Origin: Proteobacteria bacterium ST_bin11
Lineage (GTDB): Bacteria > Pseudomonadota > Gammaproteobacteria > Methylococcales > Methylomonadaceae
NCBI GenBank assembly: GCA_002083615.1
Contig: MSXO01000056.1
Coordinates: forward strand, 1 to 26,290
Direction: 5' to 3'
DNA: 26,290 nt
Shown here: positions 18,180 through 25,012 of the stretch, piece after piece
How the letters are laid out: every line of letters begins with the position of its first letter
Numbering within the stretch: the stretch's first letter is position 1
The notes under the pieces: generated by a model
Told to the model about the DNA's origin: nothing
The model's input: the letters and a program-made list of their open reading frames with translations, nothing else
The model's database searches: none
Program-made: the position numbers and the translations under genes

Positions 18180-18443
18180 TCAGTCCATTAAGCTGTTGAG
18201 ATGATCGTGTGCTGAGTCCATTTCTATAGTCGCCAGAGCGCTGATCGTTTCGTCAGGAAGCTCGCTAACGTTGTAAGCCTTTCTGGAACTCGCTTTTAGT
18301 TGCAAGTATTCCATGTACTCGTGCTCAGAAAGAAAATAACCGCTGGTCCTTCCATGACTCGTAATCGCAATAGCCTCCCTCTGGACCTGTTCACGGTATT
18401 GACCAAAGTTTTTGACAAATTTTGTTGCAGGAACTTCTATCAT
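18180..18443 (-). CDS. Phd/YefM-type antitoxin
   Basis: This 87-residue protein, MIEVPATKFVKNFGQYREQVQ, then AIAITSHGRTSGYFLSEHEYMEYL, follows the Phd/YefM pattern: an N-terminal dimer and DNA-binding domain and a disordered, toxin-binding C-terminal tail (residues about 55-87). I chose the ATG at 18443 because it has GAGGTG six bases upstream and because family members start with similar residues. A longer frame to 18506 would run through the promoter repeats. Such antitoxins repress their own operon, and three 9-base repeats lie directly upstream. It is the first gene of the pair with the toxin candidate at 17744-18172. Confidence 0.88.
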   Translation of the reverse strand: MIEVPATKFVKNFGQYREQVQREAIAITSHGRTSGYFLSEHEYMEYLQLKASSRKAYNVSELPDETISALATIEMDSAHDHLNSLMD

Positions 18444-18469
18444 GACACACCTCAATAATGTTTTTCCGT

Positions 18470-18499
18470 ATTTTACGTAACTTACGCAACTTACGTAAA
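18470..18499 (-). promoter_or_regulatory. Candidate TA promoter overlapped by three 9-base operator repeats
   Basis: Three tandem 9-base units, TTACGTAAC, TTACGCAAC and TTACGTAAA, occupy 18473-18499. The outer two contain the palindrome TTACGTAA. On the minus strand a candidate -35 TTTACG (18494-18499) and -10 TAAAAT (18470-18475) are separated by 18 bases, so the repeats fill the promoter spacer. The antitoxin start is about 27 bases downstream of the -10. This is the expected design for autorepression by a Phd-type protein. Binding is inferred. Confidence 0.62.
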
Positions 18500-18595
18500 A
18501 AATCAATGCTTGCTCTCAAATTCAACATCACACGAGAAGCAAAAATAAGTGCTGAGTGCTTGGAAGCTAGAGGCCTCAAGGGCTGGCGACTTGTG

Positions 18596-18681
18596 CAGTA
18601 ACTTCGCTTGCAGTAACAGTAAATCTTGGCGGTTACTGTAGATTTTACTGCATATTTTGTGGGCTGCCGTGGGATTTACTG
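18596..18681. repeat. Array of six CAGTAA hexamers beside ssrA
   Basis: CAGTAA occurs at 18596-18601, 18611-18616 and 18617-18622 on the plus strand. TTACTG, its complement, occurs at 18633-18638, 18645-18650 and 18676-18681. Three copies thus face three others within 86 bases. Two of them extend to an inverted pair TGCAGTAA (18609-18616) and TTACTGCA (18645-18652). The array lies between the TA promoter and the ssrA terminator and contains no gene. Its position next to a tmRNA 3' end suggests arm-type recombinase sites of an attachment region. Confidence 0.6.
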
Positions 18682-18697
18682 ACACTTCTTGGGGCAA

Positions 18698-18733
18698 CAA
18701 AAAACCCGCGATCCCTTGCGAGATGCGGGTTTT
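18698..18733 (-). terminator. Rho-independent terminator of ssrA
   Basis: On the minus strand AAAACCCGC pairs perfectly with GCGGGTTTT over 9 bp (18701-18709 with 18725-18733). A further ATC/GAT pairing lies inside, and a T-rich run follows. It lies about 33 bases past the mature tmRNA 3' end. Confidence 0.9.
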
Positions 18734-18765
18734 GAGACTTTCTGATACTTCTTGGTACTTATACT

Positions 18766-19146
18766 TGGTGGAGGTGGGGGGAATTGAACCCCCGTCCGCA
18801 AGCACTCCGCCACAAGCTCTACATGCTTATCCCGCGCTTTTGATTTAACTGTTGACTACCCGTCGGGCCAAGAGGATCAACAGCGATTTCGATTGGATTT
18901 AGCGCTTCTAGCTCCGAACTAAGCCTTGGCGCGAGCTTATGTAATATGATCCCTGAGCGCCTCCCGAGGGAGACTCCAGACGCATAAGTACATCTGGTCA
19001 GAGAAGTGGTGCAGGTTTTAAGCTGCTAAGGCCACTGAGTAGTTTTCGTCGTTTGCGAATACTTGTTTTCAGTAGGTTTTACGAGCTGTACTGTGCTCGG
19101 CATGCACCTGAGGTTTTGCTACCCACGTCGAAGCCATGTCACCCCC
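18766..19146 (-). ncRNA. ssrA: tmRNA
   Basis: Transfer-messenger RNA rescues stalled ribosomes and tags the nascent chain for proteolysis, working with SmpB. The 381-base gene runs from GGGGGTGACATGGCTTCGACG at its 5' end to TTCAATTCCCCCCACCTCCACCA at its 3' end, quoted here in the strand of the RNA. The acceptor stem forms 7 pairs (GGGGGTG with CACCTCC, one G-U), with A as the unpaired base before the encoded CCA. The T-arm sequence GGGGGTTCAATTCCCCC is intact. The internal reading frame encodes ANDENYSVALAA with the resume codon GCA. It has a good promoter upstream and an intrinsic terminator downstream. The 3' end is a well-known target of tyrosine recombinases. Confidence 0.97.
19018..19056 (-). 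other. tmRNA proteolysis-tag reading frame
   Basis: The resume codon GCA at 19054-19056 opens a 12-codon frame encoding ANDENYSVALAA, ended by TAA at 19018-19020. The C-terminal ALAA is the usual degron for ClpXP and related proteases. E. coli has ANDENYALAA, so this tag is two residues (SV) longer. Confidence 0.95.
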
Positions 19147-19156
19147 AAGAGATTTC

Positions 19157-19186
19157 ATTTTAGCAAATCACTAAAATAATTGTCAG
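19157..19186 (-). promoter_or_regulatory. ssrA promoter
   Basis: On the minus strand CTGACA (19181-19186) and TAAAAT (19157-19162) are separated by 18 bases, a near-consensus sigma-70 promoter. The -10 box ends 10 bases before the mature tmRNA 5' end, leaving a short leader for RNase P to remove. Confidence 0.82.
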
Positions 19187-19367
19187 CTATATAGGCTTGT
19201 TGGTAATTATTTCAAGCCGATGACCCAATGCTAGCAAGTGCGGCATAAAACCTCAGCATACTTTGGACAAACACGCTCAGTCGTTGTCCAAACCTTTGCT
19301 ATCCGTTATAAGTGGGAATAGTCTATCGCCCAACCCCATCTGCAACATCGTCAACTGGAGCCAACAC

Positions 19368-20312
19368 TTGGAATATAAAGATTATTATCAAATTCTCGGT
19401 GTGAGTCGGGACGCGACCTTGGCGGACATTAAAAAGTCCTTCCGCAAACTGGCGCGTAAATATCACCCGGATGTGTCCAAGGAGCCGGACGCGGAAGCGC
19501 GCATGAAAGAGCTTAACGAAGCTAATGCTGTGCTATCGGACACGGAAAAACGCGCGGCTTACGATCAACTCGGACGCGGTTATCAGCCCGGACAAGAGTT
19601 TCACCCACCACCGAACTGGGATGCCGGCTTCGAGTATTCCACGGCTGATTCCGCGGATTTCGGCGACTTTTTCAGCGAATTATTTGGAAAAATGGGTGGT
19701 GGCCGGACGCGCGGCGGGCCGTTCGAAGGACAGGCAGGCTTTCATGACCAAGGCGAAGATCATCACGCCAAAGTACTGCTGGATATAGCCGACGCCTTTA
19801 ACGGCGCCGCCCGGCAAATCAGCTTGCGGGTACCACGGATGGATGCCGGCGGCCATGTGGTTTTGGATACTCGTACTTTGAACGTAAAAATCCCCAAAGG
19901 TGTCTATGAAGGCCAAATCATTCGCTTAGCCGGTCAGGGCGCGCCGGGCATGGGCAGCGGTAAACCCGGCGATTTGTTGTTGGAGGTGCATTTCAATCCG
20001 CATCCGCGTTTGCGGGTGGACGGCGCTAATCTGCATATGACTTTGCCGATAACGCCTTGGGAAGCGGCATTGGGGGCTTTGGTACCGTTGAATTTATTCG
20101 ATACCGGCCTAAAAGTGCGCATTCCGGAAGGCACGCAAAGTGGACAACAATTAAGGCTACGCGGCAAGGGTATCCCCAGCGCGACGCCTGGCGACTTGCT
20201 GCTGGATATTAAGGTGGTATTGCCGCCGGCCAATACGCCGAAAGCGCGAGAACTATACGAAACCATGGCTAGCGAGTTGGCTTTCGACCCGCGCGCTAAC
20301 CACAGGAGTTGA
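19368..20312 (+). CDS. cbpA: DnaJ-like co-chaperone CbpA
   Basis: CbpA is a J-domain co-chaperone of DnaK that also binds curved DNA in the nucleoid. The start chosen is a TTG at 19368, with GGAG seven bases upstream. The resulting N-terminus (M)EYKDYYQILGV matches E. coli MELKDYYAIMGV, and the 314-residue length matches its 306. An in-frame ATG at 19263 would add 35 unrelated residues. The J-domain (residues about 1-70) has the essential HPD in KYHPDVSKEPDAEAR, identical to E. coli over that stretch. A Gly/Phe-rich linker follows, then the two C-terminal beta domains with TLNVKIPKGV and SPWEAALG-like TPWEAALG. No zinc-finger is present, as expected for CbpA. The cbpM gene follows directly. 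The gene is divergent from ssrA. Confidence 0.95.
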   Translation: MEYKDYYQILGVSRDATLADIKKSFRKLARKYHPDVSKEPDAEARMKELNEANAVLSDTEKRAAYDQLGRGYQPGQEFHPPPNWDAGFEYSTADSADFGDFFSELFGKMGGGRTRGGPFEGQAGFHDQGEDHHAKVLLDIADAFNGAARQISLRVPRMDAGGHVVLDTRTLNVKIPKGVYEGQIIRLAGQGAPGMGSGKPGDLLLEVHFNPHPRLRVDGANLHMTLPITPWEAALGALVPLNLFDTGLKVRIPEGTQSGQQLRLRGKGIPSATPGDLLLDIKVVLPPANTPKARELYETMASELAFDPRANHRS

Positions 20313-20314
20313 GC

Positions 20315-20623
20315 ATGCAAACAACCGAAAACTTGATCGAGGCGGTTCTGGAAGACAGCGGCCTGACTTTACATCAACTGGCCGTAATCTGTGCGGTTGA
20401 GCCTGAATGGGTTACTCGACATATCGACGAAGGCTTACTTCACCCGCTACCGCAACAGCATAGCGAATGGCGCTTTTCCAGTGCGCATCTGGTGCGAGTC
20501 AGACGCATCGTCAGTATTGAACGCAATTTTGAGGCCCTGCCGGAGCTGGCCGCACTGGTCGCGGATATGCAGGAAGAGATTGACGATTTGCGCCGCCGGC
20601 TGCGTCGAGCCGGCCTGGAGTAA
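20315..20623 (+). CDS. cbpM: CbpA modulator CbpM
   Basis: CbpM binds the J-domain of CbpA and inhibits its co-chaperone and DNA-binding activity. The 102-residue protein has the MerR-like helical N-terminus (LTLHQLAVICAVEPEWVTRHIDEGLLHP) and a C-terminal coiled-coil helix (IDDLRRRLRRAGLE). The ATG at 20315 follows AGGAG, which overlaps the end of cbpA. A TTG at 20309 is in frame but less likely. The length equals that of E. coli CbpM (about 101). Only 2 bases separate the genes, so they are an operon and probably translationally coupled. Confidence 0.9.
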   Translation: MQTTENLIEAVLEDSGLTLHQLAVICAVEPEWVTRHIDEGLLHPLPQQHSEWRFSSAHLVRVRRIVSIERNFEALPELAALVADMQEEIDDLRRRLRRAGLE

Positions 20624-20626
20624 GGC

Positions 20627-21580
20627 ATGCAAAACATGGAATGGCATCGTCATAGCTGGCTCAACCGCCTGCAAACCATGCTACTGATATTGGCGTTACT
20701 GGCAATCTGCGCGTTGGCCGGCAGCCTGTTGTTTGGAGAGGAAGGTATCTGGATCGCCTTGGCGACCGGCTTGTTTGCACTGATCTTCGAACCGGCGGCG
20801 GCCTGGCGCTTGACGCTAAGTCTTTACCGAGCGCGACCGATTTATCCACAGGAGGCGCCGGCGCTCTGGCAAATCTTGCAAGTGTTGGCCGAGCGCGCCG
20901 CACTACCGAGTGTGCCAACGCCGTATTACATTCCCAGCCCGTTAATCAACGCGTTTGCGGTCGGTAGCCGCAAACAATCGGCGATCGCACTGACCGACGG
21001 CTTATTCAAGCAACTTAATTCCCGGGAACTCGCCGGCGTGCTGGCGCACGAAATGGCGCACATCGCCAATAACGATTTGCGCGTGATGGGCTTGGCCGAT
21101 GCCATAAGCCGAATTACCGCGGTTTTTGCCGCTACTGGACAGTTGCTCTTGATACTCTCGCTAGGCTTGCTATGGCTTGGTGACATCGACTTTGAGATTA
21201 ATTGGTCGGGCATATTACTGCTATTGTTTTCGCCGCATTTGGCCTTATTAATGCAATTGGGCTTATCGCGGGTCCGCGAATACGACGCCGACCTGAATGC
21301 GGCAGCGCTGACTGGCGACCCTTTGGGATTGGCGTCGGCCTTGGCGCATATCGAAAAAATCAGCGGCGGTTGGCGATCGATTTTTATGCCGGGCTGGGGC
21401 AATCCGGAACCTTCGTGGCTGCGCACACATCCGCCCACCGCTGAACGGGTTCGACGTTTGCAAGCTTTGCGCCCCAAGCCATCGCCGGTGTTTTGGCAAG
21501 AACGGTTCACCGCGCCGGGTTACGCTAGCCGGGTGATTATCCGACCCGCGCGGTGGCGAGTCGGCGGGTTGTGGCGATAA
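20627..21580 (+). CDS. M48 family membrane zinc metalloprotease, HtpX-like
   Basis: This 317-residue protein resembles HtpX/Ste24-type proteases, which degrade damaged membrane proteins. Two hydrophobic segments lie at the N-terminus (residues about 17-55), and two more (about 170-210) flank the catalytic core. The zinc site HEMAH lies at about residues 140-144, and REYDAD at about 220 supplies the third ligand. HPPTAERVRRL near the C-terminus is a typical M48 signature. The ATG lies 3 bases after the cbpM stop, with GGAG inside the end of cbpM, so it belongs to the same operon. Linkage to a DnaK co-chaperone fits a quality-control role. It is not clearly orthologous to E. coli HtpX, which is usually found elsewhere. 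Confidence 0.87.
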   Translation: MQNMEWHRHSWLNRLQTMLLILALLAICALAGSLLFGEEGIWIALATGLFALIFEPAAAWRLTLSLYRARPIYPQEAPALWQILQVLAERAALPSVPTPYYIPSPLINAFAVGSRKQSAIALTDGLFKQLNSRELAGVLAHEMAHIANNDLRVMGLADAISRITAVFAATGQLLLILSLGLLWLGDIDFEINWSGILLLLFSPHLALLMQLGLSRVREYDADLNAAALTGDPLGLASALAHIEKISGGWRSIFMPGWGNPEPSWLRTHPPTAERVRRLQALRPKPSPVFWQERFTAPGYASRVIIRPARWRVGGLWR

Positions 21581-21643
21581 TCGTTGTAGTCTGGGCAACC
21601 GAATACGCCACCGTCACTCCATTCTGAGCACCGAGATAAATTT

Positions 21644-22078
21644 ATGAGCGAATCCTTACATTTAGTCTGCCCGCATTGCCAAGCGGTAAACCGCCTGCCA
21701 GCGGCCCGTCTGTCGCAAAATCCCAAGTGCGGACAATGTCATCAAACCTTATTCAGCGGTCATCCCTTAGCGCTGAATGCGAAAAGTTTTGCACCCCATC
21801 TGACACGCAATGACATTCCACTGCTGGTGGATTTTTGGGCCGATTGGTGCGGACCGTGCAAAATGATGGCGCCGGCGTTTGCCCAAGCCGCGCAATTGTT
21901 GGAACCGCGCGTGCGATTGGGCAAAGTCGATACGGAAGCCGAGCAACAACTCAGCGCCGGTTACAACATTCGTAGCATTCCGACGCTGATTTTGTTCAAG
22001 AGCGGTCGCGAGCTGGCCAGACAATCCGGGGCATTAAGCGCGCCAGACATCGTGCGCTGGGTACAGAGCCAGCTATAA
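21644..22078 (+). CDS. trxC: Thioredoxin 2
   Basis: TrxC is a cytoplasmic thiol-disulfide reductant induced by oxidative stress. The 144-residue protein has an N-terminal zinc-binding extension with two CxxC pairs (CPHC and CGQC, residues about 8-32). A thioredoxin fold follows, with the active site WCGPC (DFWADWCGPCKMMAP) and the cis-proline loop RSIPTLILF. These features and the length match E. coli TrxC (139 residues). It follows the M48 gene by 63 bases on the same strand and could share its transcript. Its stop overlaps the stop of the convergent glycosyltransferase gene by three bases. Confidence 0.93.
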   Translation: MSESLHLVCPHCQAVNRLPAARLSQNPKCGQCHQTLFSGHPLALNAKSFAPHLTRNDIPLLVDFWADWCGPCKMMAPAFAQAAQLLEPRVRLGKVDTEAEQQLSAGYNIRSIPTLILFKSGRELARQSGALSAPDIVRWVQSQL

Positions 22079-23443
22079 GCGCGGCTCGGTTTGACCAATG
22101 GCTATCGGCAGATCGCCGGCGACATGCCGCTGCCACATCGTTTTGTATAGGGCTTCCAAATGCCGGGTATAAGCCTTGATATCGAACAGTGGCGTGTTCA
22201 AGCGATTGCCGGCCAACTTCTGCCGAATTTCGCTTAAGCGCGCAGGATGGGTCGCCAACTCCAAGGCCAGATCGTAATAGCCTTCCAAATCGGTGGCGAT
22301 CAGCTCCGGCAAACCAATCGCATGCAACAAACTACCCGCCACCCGCGACGCAAAGGTATCGCCGACGCAAGTAATTATCGGCACGCCCACCCACAACGCG
22401 TCACTGGCGGTGGTATGGGCGTTGTAAGGTTGGGTATCCAGCACTAGGTCTGCCAAGGCCAGGCGACCCAAGTGTTCAACCTGCGGCAAATCGTCGGCAA
22501 ATATCAATCTATCAGGGGCAATGCCGCGTTGATAAGCTTCGTTTCTGAGCCGGCCCTTGGCTTTGGAGTTTTTTAACAGCCATAACACGCTGCCCGGTAC
22601 GCTATATAGCAGCCGACACCAAATATCGAACACGTCGGGAGTGATTTTGTAAGCCTGATTGAAGCAGCAAAACACAAAGCTGTGCTCGTCCAAACCATGC
22701 TGGGCGCGCTTGGTGGGTTTGCCGATCTCGGCATGCCGACCATGCGGTTGATAGCTATCGGGTAGGTAAGCAAAGGCTTCGCTGTAATCGGCTGCACTGG
22801 CCGCCGGGGTCAGGTAAGGATCGGTGATGATGTAATCGCAGAAATCGCCGCCCAAAGTACCGGGATAGCCCAGATAGTTGACCTGAATCGGCGCAGGTCG
22901 GTAGCTAAGAATCTCGGTGCGGGTGCCGCGGGTGTAACCTTTTAGGTCGATCAGAATATCGATATTGTCGTGGTGAATGGCTTGCGCCGCTTCCGATAAG
23001 GACAAGGCTTGCAGATCAACAAAACGATCGAAAAACTCGCACAGCCGTTGGCGCATGCCCAAGCCGTCGTCCGGGCCATAAGAATAGGCATACACTTCAA
23101 ACTGCTCTCTATCATGCGCCTCAAACAATTCCGCCAGCAAAAAAGCCGTGGCGTGTTCATGAAAATCGCAGGACAAATAACCCAAACGAATTTTTGGCCG
23201 ATTGTTGTTAGCATAACTAAACGCCAGCTCGGCTCGCTCAAGCGCACTGGCATCGATGCGATCTTTCAACCACAGATCGGCGCACAGCCGTTGTTCGGCT
23301 GCCGACACACCCTGTATCGACAACAAATAAAAGGGCGACACTTTATTGCTTTCCTGAGCGGCCAAGCTGAGGCGCATTTTCTCGCGCCATTCCTCAACCC
23401 GCTCCCATTCGCAAAGACTGCGACTGCGATCGTAGAACTTCAT
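22073..23443 (-). CDS. O-GlcNAc-transferase-like (SPINDLY, GT41) protein without TPR repeats
   Basis: This 456-residue protein matches the catalytic half of the SPINDLY/OGT family, which transfers a sugar from a nucleotide donor to protein Ser/Thr. Recognisable blocks are KIRLGYLSCDFHEHATAFL with its conserved His, IDLKGYTRGTRTEIL, PIQVNYLGYPGTLG, FCCFNQAYKITP with the donor-binding Lys, and LDTQPYNAHTTASDALWVGVP. The N-terminal tetratricopeptide array that normally positions substrate is absent. The frame stays open upstream of the ATG to a TAG near 23500 and reads SIWRALERDGGGVRQ, which looks like coding sequence. The gene may therefore be the 3' part of a longer ancestor, or may start at a non-ATG codon. 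GGAG precedes the ATG. The protein target is unknown. Confidence 0.82.
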   Translation of the reverse strand: MKFYDRSRSLCEWERVEEWREKMRLSLAAQESNKVSPFYLLSIQGVSAAEQRLCADLWLKDRIDASALERAELAFSYANNNRPKIRLGYLSCDFHEHATAFLLAELFEAHDREQFEVYAYSYGPDDGLGMRQRLCEFFDRFVDLQALSLSEAAQAIHHDNIDILIDLKGYTRGTRTEILSYRPAPIQVNYLGYPGTLGGDFCDYIITDPYLTPAASAADYSEAFAYLPDSYQPHGRHAEIGKPTKRAQHGLDEHSFVFCCFNQAYKITPDVFDIWCRLLYSVPGSVLWLLKNSKAKGRLRNEAYQRGIAPDRLIFADDLPQVEHLGRLALADLVLDTQPYNAHTTASDALWVGVPIITCVGDTFASRVAGSLLHAIGLPELIATDLEGYYDLALELATHPARLSEIRQKLAGNRLNTPLFDIKAYTRHLEALYKTMWQRHVAGDLPIAIGQTEPRL

Positions 23444-23508
23444 CTGCCTGACTCCGCCGCCATCCCGCTCTAAAGCCCGCCAGATGCTCGGGACCTAAAC
23501 TTCATGGT

Positions 23509-23544
23509 ACCCCAAATCCATCGGCGTGCCGGATTTATTGGGGT
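23509..23544. terminator. Imperfect hairpin downstream of the 137-residue gene
   Basis: ACCCCAA (23509-23515) pairs with TTGGGGT (23538-23544), and ATCC pairs with GGAT further in, with a three-base bulge. A small CGGC/GCCG stem sits at the tip. No T-tract follows, so its role as terminator for the minus-strand gene is tentative. Confidence 0.3.
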
Positions 23545-23566
23545 GACGGCAAAAACCCTACTGCAT

Positions 23567-23980
23567 TTACAAAAGCGGCTTCAGTGCAATCGAAAACTTT
23601 TGCCTAGCGATGTCGCCAATCACACCGGTATAACTGCGCTGCAAATACAAATCCACACCACAGACCCGAGCGATCATCGAGCAGCGGCCACTGATGGCAA
23701 ACTGTTCGCCTTGCAGGCGATAAATCAAGGGCACGCAATCGTTGCGTAAAATCGGCCCGGCGACGATTAAATCGATGCGCTGATCAAACATTTCGTATGT
23801 CAGGCTATCCGGTAATAAATCCAACTCCGCCAACAAGACTCGGTCGTCATCGCCAATCGTGCCGTAAATACTGCAGCAGCACGCGCGTAAATCGGTCAAC
23901 AACAGTTCGGCCAGTTTTTGCGCATTTAGCCGACCCGACTGCTGCTCAATCAGTTTTTCCAGTCCGTGTATCCGTCTCAT
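23567..23980 (-). CDS. Unrecognised 137-residue protein
   Basis: I do not recognise a family. The protein starts with an amphipathic helical region (MRRIHGLEKLIEQQSGRLNAQKLAELLLTDL, quoted only in part below) and is then rich in predicted beta-strand. The core segments are DLIVAGPILRND, VPLIYRLQGEQFAISG and VDLYLQRSYTGVIGD. There are five Cys, including the run CCC near residue 35 and CSMIARVC near 100. No signal peptide or membrane segment is evident. It lies divergently 90 bases from the cysD start and upstream of the glycosyltransferase gene on the same strand. The ribosome-binding site is weak. Codon use and sequence complexity look like a real gene and not a shadow frame. Confidence 0.6.
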   Translation of the reverse strand: MRRIHGLEKLIEQQSGRLNAQKLAELLLTDLRACCCSIYGTIGDDDRVLLAELDLLPDSLTYEMFDQRIDLIVAGPILRNDCVPLIYRLQGEQFAISGRCSMIARVCGVDLYLQRSYTGVIGDIARQKFSIALKPLL

Positions 23981-24070
23981 AAGCTTTGCCGATAGCGTCG
24001 ATGGGGGTTTGCCATTAAAATAGTGGGTTTACACTTCACAGCAATCATGGCCGTGCGCCCCGGATATTTG

Positions 24071-24979
24071 ATGACCGATTATAAATTAACCCATCTGAAA
24101 CAGCTCGAAGCAGAAAGCATCCATATTATTCGCGAAGTGGCAGCAGAATTTGAAAAGCCGGTCATGCTGTATTCAATCGGTAAAGACTCTGCGGTGATGT
24201 TACATCTGACGCGCAAAGCTTTCTTCCCCGGCAAACCGCCCTTCCCTTTGCTGCATGTTGATACCACCTGGAAATTTCGCGAGATGATCGAATTTCGTAA
24301 CAACATGGCGAAAGATCTGGGCTGGGATTTAATTGTACATATCAACGAAGAAGGTGTCGCCCAAGGCATAGGCCCATTCACCCACGGCAGTAAGAAACAC
24401 ACTGACGTGATGAAAACCGACAGTTTGAAACAAGCCTTGAACAAATATCAATTTGACGCCGCTTTTGGCGGTGCACGGCGTGACGAGGAAAAATCCCGCG
24501 CCAAAGAACGCGTTTATTCGTTCCGCGACAAAAATCACCGCTGGGACCCGAAAAATCAGCGCCCCGAGCTTTGGAATATCTACAATGGCAAGATCGACAA
24601 AGGCGAATCGATTCGGGTATTTCCGCTATCTAACTGGACCGAATTGGACATTTGGCAATACATCCATTTAGAGAACATCCCCCTCGTGCCGCTGTACTTT
24701 GCCAAAGAGCGCCCAGTAGTGGAAAAAGACGGCATGCTGATCATGGTCGATGACGAGCGAATGCCGATTGGCCCGAACGACAAAGTTGAAATGAAAATGG
24801 TGCGTTTCCGCACTCTGGGTTGTTACCCATTGACCGGCGCGGTTGAATCGACTGCCACTACCTTACCGGAAATCATCCAGGAAATGCTGCTGACCACCAC
24901 CTCTGAACGCCAAGGCCGCTTGATCGATCACGATCAAGCCGGCTCTATGGAACAGAAGAAACGCGAAGGTTACTTCTAA
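24071..24979 (+). CDS. cysD: Sulfate adenylyltransferase subunit 2
   Basis: CysD, together with the GTPase CysN, makes adenosine 5'-phosphosulfate from ATP and sulfate, the first step of assimilatory sulfate reduction. The start at 24071 (MTDYKLTHLKQLEAE) aligns with E. coli MDQIRLTHLRQLEAE and gives 302 residues, the same length. Upstream in-frame ATGs at 24023 and 24047 would add unrelated residues. The PP-loop YSIGKDSAVMLHL (about residues 34-46) binds ATP. AAFGGARRDEEKSRAKER and the C-terminal QGRLIDHDQAGSMEQKK are diagnostic. cysN follows only after about 1.1 kb holding three other genes, an unusual arrangement. Confidence 0.97.
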   Translation: MTDYKLTHLKQLEAESIHIIREVAAEFEKPVMLYSIGKDSAVMLHLTRKAFFPGKPPFPLLHVDTTWKFREMIEFRNNMAKDLGWDLIVHINEEGVAQGIGPFTHGSKKHTDVMKTDSLKQALNKYQFDAAFGGARRDEEKSRAKERVYSFRDKNHRWDPKNQRPELWNIYNGKIDKGESIRVFPLSNWTELDIWQYIHLENIPLVPLYFAKERPVVEKDGMLIMVDDERMPIGPNDKVEMKMVRFRTLGCYPLTGAVESTATTLPEIIQEMLLTTTSERQGRLIDHDQAGSMEQKKREGYF

Positions 24980-25012
24980 CATTTCGGCGACATGCGGAAG
25001 GGAGCAGCGCTT

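Noticed and set aside
18503..18805. 100-residue minus-strand open frame
   Set aside because: It runs through the tmRNA 3' end, the ssrA terminator and the CAGTAA array, so it cannot be a protein gene.
24011..24021. TAAAAT box at 24016-24021 as the cysD promoter
   Set aside because: No -35-like hexamer lies at a suitable distance, so the promoter cannot be supported.
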